Shown here in pieces: positions 16,927 through 25,886 of a stretch of 64,000 bases of DNA. Under the pieces are notes generated by a model. That model was given only the letters and a program-made list of their open reading frames with translations. It was not told the DNA's origin and ran no database searches. Source of the stretch: Microbispora sp. H13382 (GTDB lineage: Bacteria; Actinomycetota; Actinomycetes; Streptosporangiales; Streptosporangiaceae); assembly GCF_014161445.1 (NCBI RefSeq), contig NZ_JABBXA010000021.1, forward strand, positions 62,001 to 126,000. The letters run 5' to 3'. Position numbers and translations under genes: made by a program. Each line of letters starts with the position of its first letter. Position 1 is the first letter of the stretch.

Positions 16927-17862
16927 CTAGCGACCGGGGACGGAGGCGGGGCGGCCGGCGTCCACCCGCTCCCGCTGGGGGACGACGGTGTACCTGGGAT
17001 CCTTGGCCGAGACGCGGCCCGCCTCCAGCACGCCGAACCTGGTGCACAGGGCCCCGGCGGTGATGGCGAGCCCGGACAGCGCGGTGAGGGCCCGGCTGCG
17101 CCCGGCGACCGTGGCGAGCAGGCCGCCGCCCAGCGTGAGCACACGAGACGCCCGCATGAGCCTGCCCGCCCTGCCCTGCCGGTACGGCTCGCCGACGAGC
17201 CCGAGGCGGCGCTCCATCAGCCCACCCGCGACGACCTCGGCCATCGCGCCCGCCGCCGCGGCCGCGCGAGCCGGCCCGGCCTGTGCCCTCGGCGTGGTCA
17301 GCATGACGGCCGCGCCCGCCGAGGCGAGCGCGCTCCCGGCGAACAGGAACGGCAGCTCGCGCAGCGCCTCGTGCCAGGCGGGGACCGCCGTGTCGGCCAG
17401 CAGGACGGCCGTGTAGGTGGCCATGGCCACGCCGCTCAGGCCGCTCGCGAGCGTCGCGGCGTCGCCCACCGCGGGAAGGACCCCGGTCACCGCCGAGCCG
17501 ACCGCGACCGACGTCAGCCCGCCCTGCGCGGCCAGCGTCCAGGACCCGACGCTCATCGGGGAGCTGGGCTTGAACACCCGCATCATGTTGAGGAAACGCA
17601 TCGGCCTGCCCAGCTCGGCCACGAGGAAGGCCGCGCCGGCGGTTCCCCCGGCGAAGGCGGCCATCCGGGCGGCGAGTTCGAGCCGATCGCGGCCGGTCAG
17701 ACGCGCGGCCGCCGCCATCGCGGACGCCGCGCCGGACATCCCGCCCAGGTAGAGGTACGTCGGCATGTGCGGCTCGTGCCAGATGGGCTGCTTGATGACC
17801 GGCTGACCGTAGTAGGACCGGAACTCGGCGTCCGGCACCATCTCGTCCCGGCGCCTCGGCAT
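16927..17862 (-). CDS. NrfD-type membrane subunit of formate dehydrogenase
   Basis: 311 codons from ATG 17862, chosen because GGGGAGGG lies 6-7 bases upstream; an in-frame GTG at 17892 has no such site. The N-terminus has PDAEFRSYYGQPVIKQPIW then WHEPHMPTYLYLGGMSG, typical of NrfD/polysulfide-reductase-like integral subunits; about eight hydrophobic segments follow. A quinone-reacting membrane anchor for the FdhA/FdhB pair is the likely role. It is last in the fdhA-fdhB-nrfD order, 97 bases after fdhB. Confidence 0.87.
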   Translation of the reverse strand: MPRRRDEMVPDAEFRSYYGQPVIKQPIWHEPHMPTYLYLGGMSGAASAMAAAARLTGRDRLELAARMAAFAGGTAGAAFLVAELGRPMRFLNMMRVFKPSSPMSVGSWTLAAQGGLTSVAVGSAVTGVLPAVGDAATLASGLSGVAMATYTAVLLADTAVPAWHEALRELPFLFAGSALASAGAAVMLTTPRAQAGPARAAAAAGAMAEVVAGGLMERRLGLVGEPYRQGRAGRLMRASRVLTLGGGLLATVAGRSRALTALSGLAITAGALCTRFGVLEAGRVSAKDPRYTVVPQRERVDAGRPASVPGR

Positions 17863-17959
17863 CAGGCCCTCCCCGCAACAGTGTTCGTGCACGTCCCGGT
17901 CACGTCCGCGACACCGCGGGCAGCCCGCCGGCCCGGCGTCCGCCGCCGTGGCCCGCGCA

Positions 17960-18706
17960 TCAGCGTCGTCCCAGGAAGCAGGCGGCGACGCCGGCGGCGA
18001 GGGCGAGCGCCGCGCCGCCCGCCCAGCGCCACATCGCGGGCAGGTCGCGCGTGGTCACCACGGGATCCGGCGGCAGGCCGTACGTCTCCGGCTCGTCGAG
18101 CAGGAGGAAGAACGCGCCCGTGCCGCCCACTCCGTTGTCCGGGTTCTCGCCGTACAGCCGGGCCTCGGTCACGCCCTCTGCGTGCAGCCGCTCGACCCGC
18201 GCCTCGGCCCGCTCCCGCAACTCGTCCAGCGGCCCGAACTGGATCGACTTCGTCGGGCACGCCTTGGCGCAGGCGGGCTCCATGCCACCGCGCAGCCGGT
18301 CGTAGCAGAGCGTGCACTTCCAGGCCCGGCCGTCGTCCTGTCTGCGGTCGATCACACCGTACGGGCAGGCCGGGACGCAGTAGCCGCAGCCGTTACAGAC
18401 GTCGGACTGGACGACGACGGTGTCGAACTCGGTGCGGAACAACGCGCCGGTGGGGCAGACGTCGAGGCAGGCGGCGTGCGTGCAGTGCTTGCACACGTCC
18501 GACATCATCAGCCAGCGGCCGTCCTGCTCGACGAACGCGACGTGCCGCCAGGTGCTCGCGCCGAGTGCGCCGGTGTTGTCGTAGGACGTGGCCCGGAACA
18601 CGAACCCGTCGTCGGGCACGTCGTTCCACTCCTTGCAGGCCACCTCGCAGGCCTTGCAGCCGATGCAGATGGTCGTGTCGGTGAAGAAGCCCATCCGCTC
18701 AGCCAT
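17960..18706 (-). CDS. fdhB: Formate dehydrogenase iron-sulfur subunit
   Basis: 248 codons from ATG 18706, which overlaps the end of fdhA by eight bases and has GAGAGG upstream. Four 4Fe-4S cysteine sets are visible: CIGCKACEVACKEW, CKHCTHAACLDVCPTGA, CNGCGYCVPACPYG, and CTLCYDRL with PACAKACP. A single C-terminal membrane helix (WAGGAALALAAGVAACFLG) anchors it, as in E. coli FdnH/FdoH. It passes electrons from the molybdenum/tungsten site of FdhA to the membrane subunit. Confidence 0.94.
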   Translation of the reverse strand: MAERMGFFTDTTICIGCKACEVACKEWNDVPDDGFVFRATSYDNTGALGASTWRHVAFVEQDGRWLMMSDVCKHCTHAACLDVCPTGALFRTEFDTVVVQSDVCNGCGYCVPACPYGVIDRRQDDGRAWKCTLCYDRLRGGMEPACAKACPTKSIQFGPLDELRERAEARVERLHAEGVTEARLYGENPDNGVGGTGAFFLLLDEPETYGLPPDPVVTTRDLPAMWRWAGGAALALAAGVAACFLGRR

Positions 18707-21700
18707 CGCGATACCTCTCGATCAGGTCGAGCAGCGCCCTGCCGCGCGGGCGCCGCCCCGGCAGGACGTCGCAGGTGCCGGCCTTGCTCTCCTGGATGTA
18801 GACGTTCGGGTCGAGCACGATCGACGGCAGGTCGTTGACGACGTCCCCGGTGACGACCCCGCCGCTGCTGTATCCCCAGTGGTACGGCATGACGATCTGG
18901 TGGACGACCTTGCCGTTCAGGCGCAGCGGGCGCACCCGGCCGGTCACGAGCACCCGCAACTCGATCGCGGTGCGCGTGGTGACGATCGTCGCCCAGCCGC
19001 CGTTGTCCAGCCCGATCTCCTCGGCCATCTCCCGCGACACCTCGCAGAACGCCTCCGGCTGGAGCTCCGCGAGGTACGGCAGGGGCCTGCTCATGGCGCC
19101 CGTCGTGTGGTGCTCGGTGAGCCGGCTCGTGGTGTAGACGTACGGGAACCGGGGCGACAGCGCGGGGTTGTACGGGTTCTCCGGCCGGTCGACGGTGCGA
19201 CGGGCGGGGTTGGACTGCTGCCCGTACAACGCGTTGCGCACCGGCGACTCGTGCGGCTCGTAGTGGGTGGGCAGCGGGCCGTCCGACAGTCCGGACGGCA
19301 CGTAGAGCCAGCCCCTGCCGTCCGACTGCATGATGAACGGGTCGGTGCCGGCCAGCGCGTGCTCGGCCTTGGCCCCCTCGGGCGGCCGGTAGCCGGGCGC
19401 CTTGTCCTCCTCGAAGTCCGGCACGTCGGGTCCGGTCCACCTGGTGCCGTCCCAGTAGACGTACTTCTTCCGCTCGCTCCACGGGCGGCCCTGCGGGTCG
19501 GCCGAGGCACGGTTGTAGAGGATGCGCCGGTTCGCCGGCCAGGCCCAGCCCCATTCGAGCGCGACCGGTCCCTGCTCGGTGTGCGGCTTGCGCCGGGCCG
19601 CCATGTTGACCCCGTCGGCGTACACCCCGCAGTAGATCCAGCAGCCGCAGCTCGTCGAGCCGTCGGGCTTCAGTTCGCGCAGCGACGCCAGCAGGCGGCC
19701 GTCGGCGGCCGTGCCGTTGATCTCGCGCAGGACGGCCCCGGCGTCGGGGTCGCGCTGCGCGCCGATCTCCGGGTAGTCCCAGGTCAGCTCCATGACCGGC
19801 CGGTCGATCTCGTCGTCGCCGAGCCGCTGCCTGACCCGCTTGCCGAGGTGGTAGTAGAACCACAGGTCGCTGCGGCAGTCGCCCGGCGGATCGAGGGCCT
19901 TCTCCCGCCACTGCAGCAGCCGCTGGGTGTTGGTGAAGGTGCCCTCCTTCTCCACGTGGCTCGCGGCCGGCATGAAGAAGACCTCGGTGCCGATCTCCTC
20001 GGTCCGCAGCTCGCCCGTCTCGATCTCGGGCGCGTCCTTCCAGAACGTCGCGGTCTCGACCAGCACGAGGTCGCGGACCACCAGCCAGTCGAGGTTGGCC
20101 AGGCCCAGCCGCTGCGCCTTGCCGTTGGCCGAGCCGACGGCCGGGTTCTCCCCCACGACGAAGTAGCCCTTGACCGTGCCGTCGATCTGGCCCATGACCG
20201 TCGCGTAGTGGCCGTGGTCGCCGGTGAGGCGCGGCAGGTAGTCGAAGCAGTAGTCGTTGGCCTCCGTCGCCGCGTCGCCCCACCACGCCTTGAGCAGGCT
20301 GACGACGTACGCCCGCCGGTTGCCCCACCAGCCGGTGTCGGCGCCCTCCCGCTCCAGATAGTGGTCGAGGCCGTCGTGCCGGTGGGCGTGCGGCATCGCG
20401 ATGTATCCCGGCAGCAGGTTGAACAGCGTCGGGATGTCGGTGGAGCCCTGGATGCTCGCGTGCCCGCGCAGCGCCATGATGCCGCCGCCGGGCCGGCCCA
20501 TGTTGCCCAGCAGGAGCTGCAGGATCGAGGCGGCCCTGATGTACTGCACGCCGACCGAGTGCTGCGTCCAGCCGACCGAGTACACCCACGCCGTGGTCCG
20601 CTCCCGGCCCGAGTTGGCGGTGATCGCCTCGGCCAGCTCGTCGAACTGCTCCCGCGGGATGCCGCACAGCTCCTCGACCATCTCGGGCGTGTAGCGCGAG
20701 TAGTGCCGCTTGAGGATCTGGTACACGCACCGCGGGTCGGTCAGCGTCGGATCCTCGGGCGGCGTCGCGCTGGCGCCCGCGCCGCGCGCGCCGTAGGAGT
20801 CGGACCCCGCCGCCTCGGCGTGGCGCTTGCCGCCCTCGGTCAGCTCCTCCTCCTCGGGCACGTCGCCCTCGTACGCCCAGGTCGACGGGTCGTACCTGCC
20901 GGTCTCCTCGTCGAAGCCGGAGAACAGGCCGTCGAGGTCCTCGGTGTCGCGGAAGTCCCTGTTCACCAGGGTCGCGGCGTTCGTGTACGCGAGGACGTAC
21001 TCCCGGAAGTCGAGCCCGTTCGACAGCACGTGGTTGATCAGCGCGCCGAGCAGCACGATGTCGGTGCCGGCGCGGATCGCCAGGTACCTGTCCACAGTCG
21101 CGCTGGTCCGGCTGAAGCGCGGGTCGATGTGGAAGACCTTCGCGCCGCGCTCGCGCGCCTCCATCACCCACTGGTACCCCACCGGATGGCACTCGGCCAT
21201 GTTGGAGCCCTGGATGACGATGCAGTCAGCGTTGGCCAGGTCCTGCTGGTACTGGGTCGCGCCCCCACGCCCGAAGCTGGTCCCCAGACCGGGGACGGTG
21301 GAGGAGTGTCATATGCGCGCCTGGTTCTCGACCTGGATCGCGCCGAGGGCGGTGTAGAGCTTCTTCATCAGGTAGTTCTCTTCGTTGTCGAGCGTCGCCC
21401 CGCCCAGGCCGGCGATGCCCAGAGTCCTCCTGACCTCCTGCCCCTCGTGCGTCTGCTGCCAGGTCTCGCGCCGGGTCCGCACGACCCGGTCGGCGATCAT
21501 GTCCATCGCGGTCTCGAGGTCGAGCGGCTCCCACTCGGTGCCGTACGGCCTGCGGTAGAGGACCTTCGTCTGGCGGCCGGGGTGGGTGACGAGCTGCTTG
21601 CTGGCCGATCCCTTCGGGCAGAGCCGCCCGCGGGAGATCGGCGAGCCGGGGTCGCCCTCGATCTGGGTGACCTTGCCGTCCTTGACGTAGACGAGCTGGC

Positions 21701-21866
21701 CGCAGCCCACGGCGCAGTACGGGCAGACGGAACGGGCGACGGTCTCGGCGTCCTCGACCCGGGGCCGCAGGGCGTCCGTACGCGCCGAGCGCGCCGCCCG
21801 CCCTCTGCCGTCCTCTCCCTTGAGCTGCCGGATCACCGGCCAGCGGGAGAGCCATCCACCACCCAC
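18699..21866 (-). CDS. fdhA: Selenocysteine-containing formate dehydrogenase catalytic subunit (read through UGA)
   Basis: 1055 residues when the UGA at 21309-21311 is read as selenocysteine 186; conventional gene finding splits it into a 185-residue and an 833-residue piece. The start is GTG 21866. The N-terminal part has the 4Fe-4S motif SVCPYCAVGCGQL with RLCPKGSAS, then VENQARI-U-HSSTVPGLGTSFGRGG, aligning with the U-H active site of E. coli FdnG/FdoG. Later blocks QGSNMAECHPVGYQWVMEAR, FHIDPRFSRTSA and SNGLDFREYVLAYTNA match molybdopterin-guanine-dinucleotide binding regions. It oxidises formate to CO2. No twin-arginine signal is visible, so the subunit may face the cytoplasm. A SECIS hairpin follows the UGA. 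Confidence 0.96.
21280..21296 (-). promoter_or_regulatory. Bacterial SECIS element of fdhA
   Basis: On the coding strand, 12 bases after the UGA, GUCCCC-GGUCU-GGGGAC forms a six-pair stem with a five-base loop. The GGUCU loop is the same as in the E. coli fdhF SECIS that SelB contacts, and the distance is right for bacterial SECIS. With selA, selB, selC and selD all within 12 kb, recoding of the UGA is strongly supported. Confidence 0.9.
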
Positions 21867-21899
21867 GACGCCTGTCCTGCCCCTGCCGCCGCGCCCTAA

Positions 21900-24881
21900 T
21901 CATGGGAATTCGCCGGTTCGGCGAGAGGTGACCGCCCGCAGATAGCCGCGGGCGAGGGCGCGGCGTCCCGACGAACGGTGCAGTTCGCCGAGCAGCCGGC
22001 GCGTGGCGGCCTCCCCGCTTCGGTCGCCGAGCTGCCGAAAGATCGCCAGCGAGCTCTCCAGCCTGGCCGAGCCGTGCCGCCAGTCGCCCCTGGCCGCCTG
22101 CAGCCCGCCGAGGCCCTGCATCGCGTACGCCGCGCAGTGCCGGTCGCCGAACCCCTCGAATATCGTCAGCGCGCGGCCCTGGGCGCGCATCGCCCTGCCG
22201 GTCTCACCCGCGAGGTCGTGCAGGCGGCCCATCTGCAGCGACACGCAGCCCTCCCGGTGGGCGTCGCCGAGCTCCCGCGCCATGCGCAGCGCGCCGCCGA
22301 GCCAGTCGGCGGCGCCGGTCAGGTCGCCCGTGCTCAGGCAGGTGCGCCCGAGCGCCTGCCGCGCGTACGCCTCGCCCGACCGGTCCTCCAGCGACACGAA
22401 CATCCCGAGGGCCCTGCGGAAGTGCCGGGACGCGGCGGCCGGATCGCCCCGGAACTGGCCGACCGCGCCCAGCCCGCAGACCGACACGGCCTCGCCCCTG
22501 ACGTCCCCGAGCGTACGGAAGATCACCCGGGAGCGGCGGAACATGCCTGCCGCCTGGGCGTACCTGTCCCGGTAGAGGGCCACCTGGCCGAGCCCCCGCA
22601 GCATCGCGGCCTCACCCGCCCGGTCTCCGGCGGAGCGGGCCGCCTCCAGGGCGACGTGGTGGGTCTCCTCCCAGACGCCGAGGTGGCAGCGCAGGTCGAA
22701 GTACGGCACGAGCGCCGCCGCCAGGCCCCAGGCGGCGCCGGCCAGCCCCGCCTGCGCGGCCAGCCCTGCCTGCGCGGCCAGCCGTACGGCCTCGACGAGG
22801 GTTTCGTGCTCGGCGCCGAACCAGGAGACCGGATCGGCGGCCACCCGGCGCAGGGCGTCCTCGGGCAGCCGCCAGCGCCGGGCGGCGGGCGAGGCCAGGC
22901 GGAAGACCGTGGTGGGCAACCGGGCCGTGGCGTGTTCGGCGGCGGCCGTCCAGCCCGCCAGCACGCGCGCCAGCGCGGGCATGTCCACCTCCCCCGCCTT
23001 GTCCCTGGCGTCGACGCGCAGCAGGTCGGGCAGCCGGTAGCGGGGCTGACCGAGGGGGTCGGTCCCGACCGGGCGCAGCAGGTTCGCGTCGACCAGCACG
23101 TCGGTCACGTCGTCGCTGCGGTGCCGGTCGAGCACGGCGTCGACCACCCAGCCGGGCAGCGGCCGGGTGCCGAGCAGGCCGAGCGCGCGGAACGCGCGCG
23201 CGGCGTCGTCCGGCAGCAGGCGGTAGCTGCGGTCGAAGGACTCCCGCACCTCCAGGTCGCCGGCGCGCAGCTCGGTCAGCCTGACCGTCTCGTCGTCGAG
23301 CCGCCGGCGCAGCACGGCCGGGGACCAGCCGGGGCGGGCCGCCAGCCGGGCCCCGGCCACCCGGATCGCGAGCGGCAGCCGGCCGCAGGCCCGCACGATG
23401 GCGGCGGCCTCCTCCGGCTCCCGCCTCAGCCGCTCCGCGCCGACGATGGCCGTCAGCAGCCGCAGCCCCTCGGCCTGCGGCAGGACGTCCAGGTCGATCC
23501 GCGCGGCGCCGGGCAGCTCGGTGATGCGGCGCCTGCCGGTCACGACGACGGCACTGGCGCCGCCCGGCAGCAGCGGCCGCACCTGGGCGGCTCCGGCCGC
23601 GTCGTCGAGCACGACGAGCATCGGCCGTTCGGCGAGCAACGTGCGGTAGAGCGCGGCGCGCTCGTGGACGGTGGGCGGCAGCGGCTCGGCCGCGCCCAGC
23701 GCGCGCAGCGCCTCGGCCAGCAGCTCCCCCGGCCCGGCCGGCGACCCGGCGGCGCCGTCGGGCGGCGCGGTGCCGCCCAGCGACAGGAAGAGCTGGCCGT
23801 GGGGGTACGCCTCGCGGACGGCGTGCGCGCACCGCACCGCGAGCGCGGTCTTGCCGACGCCAGGCGGCCCGGTGACGACCGCGACCCCGCCGGGGGCGAG
23901 CGCCCGGGACAGCGCCGCGACCTCGGCGGCCCGCCCGGTGAAGTCCACCAAATCGGGCGGCAGCTGACGCGGCACGACGAGGGCTCTGCCGGCCACCGGC
24001 GCGGCGGACGGATCCGGCGGGCCGGCGGGCGAACAGGACTCACCGGGAGACCACGCGGCGCCGGGAGAACCCGGAGCGGCCGGAAACGCGGGGGCGGCGA
24101 GGAAACCGGGCGGGGCGGGCGGTCGCGGGGGCGGCTCCCCGGCGAGCACGGCCTCGTGGGCCCGGCGCAGCTCGGGCCCCGGCTCGATGCCGAGCTCGTT
24201 CACGAGCTGCTCGCGGATCGCCGTGAAGGCGTGCAACGCCTCGCCCTGCCGCCCCGACCAGTGCAGGGCCAGCATGAGCCGGCGCCACAGGTCCTCGCGG
24301 AACGGGTGGTCGGCGAGCAGGGCGCGCAGCTCCCCGGCCGCCTCGCCGTACTCCCCGGCCGCCATGCGCAGCTCGACCAGGTCCTCGGCGGCGCGCAGCC
24401 GGGCCTGGGCGAGCCGGTCGAGCCGGCGATCCCACAGCGGGCTGCCGGGCAGGTCGGCCAGCGGGACGCCCTGCCACAGCGCGAGCGCCCGCGCCAGCAG
24501 TTCCGCCGCCTCGTCCGGCCGCCCCCGCGCCCGGCACTCCCGCGCGGCGGTCACCCGCTCCTCGAACAGCAGCAGGTCGAGCTCCTGCGGCGGCAGCTCG
24601 ATCGCGTACCCCGCGCCGACGGCCCGGATGCGGGCCGGGGTCCGCCCGAGCTCCGCGCGCAGGGCGCTCGCGTACGTGCGGAGGTTGGCCGCGGTCGAGC
24701 GCGGCGGATGGTCCGGCCACAGCACCTCGGCGAGCTCGCCGCCGCCGACCGTGTGGCCGGCGTGGAGGAGGAGGGTGGCCAGGAGCATGCGGGGTTTCGG
24801 GCCGCCGAGCCGTGGTGACGCCCCCGGCAGGCGGACCTCCAGCGGACCGAGCACGCTGAACATGGGCTGATCGACTGTCAT
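21900..24881 (-). CDS. AfsR/SARP-family regulator (BTAD, NB-ARC ATPase, TPR)
   Basis: 993 codons from ATG 24881 with GAGGAG upstream. Residues 1-95 form an OmpR-like winged helix (FSVLGPLEVRLPG, then LWPDHPPRSTAANLRTYASA); the bacterial activator domain continues to about 255 (LLFEERVTAARECRA, ELGIEPGPELRRAHEAVL). A Pro-rich linker leads to an NB-ARC ATPase with GPPGVGKTALAVRCAHAV and LVVLDDAAG. The C-terminal third has TPR-type helices. AfsR-like proteins activate secondary metabolism or development. It is divergent from two cell-wall hydrolase genes sharing a spore-associated domain, which are natural target candidates. Confidence 0.92.
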   Translation of the reverse strand: MTVDQPMFSVLGPLEVRLPGASPRLGGPKPRMLLATLLLHAGHTVGGGELAEVLWPDHPPRSTAANLRTYASALRAELGRTPARIRAVGAGYAIELPPQELDLLLFEERVTAARECRARGRPDEAAELLARALALWQGVPLADLPGSPLWDRRLDRLAQARLRAAEDLVELRMAAGEYGEAAGELRALLADHPFREDLWRRLMLALHWSGRQGEALHAFTAIREQLVNELGIEPGPELRRAHEAVLAGEPPPRPPAPPGFLAAPAFPAAPGSPGAAWSPGESCSPAGPPDPSAAPVAGRALVVPRQLPPDLVDFTGRAAEVAALSRALAPGGVAVVTGPPGVGKTALAVRCAHAVREAYPHGQLFLSLGGTAPPDGAAGSPAGPGELLAEALRALGAAEPLPPTVHERAALYRTLLAERPMLVVLDDAAGAAQVRPLLPGGASAVVVTGRRRITELPGAARIDLDVLPQAEGLRLLTAIVGAERLRREPEEAAAIVRACGRLPLAIRVAGARLAARPGWSPAVLRRRLDDETVRLTELRAGDLEVRESFDRSYRLLPDDAARAFRALGLLGTRPLPGWVVDAVLDRHRSDDVTDVLVDANLLRPVGTDPLGQPRYRLPDLLRVDARDKAGEVDMPALARVLAGWTAAAEHATARLPTTVFRLASPAARRWRLPEDALRRVAADPVSWFGAEHETLVEAVRLAAQAGLAAQAGLAGAAWGLAAALVPYFDLRCHLGVWEETHHVALEAARSAGDRAGEAAMLRGLGQVALYRDRYAQAAGMFRRSRVIFRTLGDVRGEAVSVCGLGAVGQFRGDPAAASRHFRRALGMFVSLEDRSGEAYARQALGRTCLSTGDLTGAADWLGGALRMARELGDAHREGCVSLQMGRLHDLAGETGRAMRAQGRALTIFEGFGDRHCAAYAMQGLGGLQAARGDWRHGSARLESSLAIFRQLGDRSGEAATRRLLGELHRSSGRRALARGYLRAVTSRRTGEFP

Positions 24882-24981
24882 GACCGCGTTGCTCCTCGAA
24901 GGACCGGTTCGCCATGACTCGCCCACCCTTTGTACCGACTCTTGATGATTTTTGTGCGCCGGATTCCGACTCTTTTTGGTC

Positions 24982-25881
24982 ATGAGACTCAAATCGCTTG
25001 TCACGGCGGGCCTCGCGGTGGTCCTCGGCCTCGCGTTCGGCGCCGCCACCGCCCCGGCGGCCTCCGCGGCGGGTCCGCGCCCGGACTTCCAGATGCCGTT
25101 CCCCTGCGGCCAGGTGTGGACCGGCAACTCGAGCGCCAGCAGCGCGCACCAGTCGTACGAGATCGACTTCAACCGGGGCGGCACGGCCGACGCGGACCTC
25201 GGCGACACGGTCGTGGCGGCGGCGGCCGGCACGGTCGTGATCTCGGCCCACCAGGGCTCGGCCAACGGCTTCGGCAACCTCGTGAAGATCGACCACGGCG
25301 GTGGGTGGTCCACCTACTACGCCCACCTGCGCGTCCGGTCGGTGAGCCAGGGGGCGCAGGTCTCCCAGGGCCAGAAGATCGGCGAGGTCGGCAACACCAG
25401 CAAGCCCGGCAACAACATCGCGCCGCACCTGCACTACGAGGTCCGCACGACCGACACGTCCTACCCCGCCAACATCCAGAAGGCGGTCTTCAACGGGGTC
25501 ACCTTCGGCTATCCGGCGCAGACCGTGACCTCGCACAACTGCGGCGGCGGCTCGGCCAACCCCTACACCCCGCAGGAGGTCTGCGGCAGCGGCTACTCCG
25601 TGATCGACTCGGCCGCCCTCGGCACGGCGGGCACGGTCTACCTGCTCTACAACTCGGGCAACGGCAACAACTGCGTGGTCACGATGAAGAAGACCTCCCT
25701 CGGGACCGCCACGGCGACCAGCGCCTACCTGGAGGTCCAGGGCAGGAGCCGGGTGACCGACTCCGGCAACTACGGCTACTACGCCGGACCGGTCCGCGCA
25801 TCGGCCGCCGACACCTGCGTCAAGTGGGGCGGCAAGGCGGGCTCGTCCAGCTACGACAGCCCCTTCGAGCACTGCGGCTGA
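24982..25881 (+). CDS. Secreted M23 peptidase with C-terminal spore-associated-protein-like domain
   Basis: 299 codons from ATG 24982. A Sec signal peptide (MRLKSLVTAGLAVVLGLAFG) ends near ASA-AG. The LytM/M23 domain (about 30-175) has the zinc ligands in HQSYEIDFN and HLHYEVR, with YYAHLRVRSVSQGAQV between. After a Gly/Ser linker, residues 193-299 form a domain like the Streptomyces spore-associated protein SapA (VCGSGYSVIDSAALGTAGTV to FEHCG), with paired cysteines. It likely cuts peptidoglycan cross-bridges outside the cell. The ribosome site is weak. The amidase gene starts six bases after its stop. Confidence 0.92.
   Translation: MRLKSLVTAGLAVVLGLAFGAATAPAASAAGPRPDFQMPFPCGQVWTGNSSASSAHQSYEIDFNRGGTADADLGDTVVAAAAGTVVISAHQGSANGFGNLVKIDHGGGWSTYYAHLRVRSVSQGAQVSQGQKIGEVGNTSKPGNNIAPHLHYEVRTTDTSYPANIQKAVFNGVTFGYPAQTVTSHNCGGGSANPYTPQEVCGSGYSVIDSAALGTAGTVYLLYNSGNGNNCVVTMKKTSLGTATATSAYLEVQGRSRVTDSGNYGYYAGPVRASAADTCVKWGGKAGSSSYDSPFEHCG
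25558..25878 (+). repeat. Duplicated spore-associated-protein-like domain, copy 1
   Basis: 321 bases coding residues 193-299 of the M23 peptidase. The 321 bases at 27042-27362 code a gap-free counterpart with about 11 differences in 107 residues, and long stretches identical in DNA. This points to a recent duplication or continuing gene conversion between the two adjacent genes. Confidence 0.9.
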
Positions 25882-25886
25882 CCGTC

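Noticed and set aside
18588-21899. 1103-codon open frame on the plus strand
   Set aside because: Lies opposite fdhA/fdhB, which have full conserved motifs; no recognisable domain in the antisense frame.
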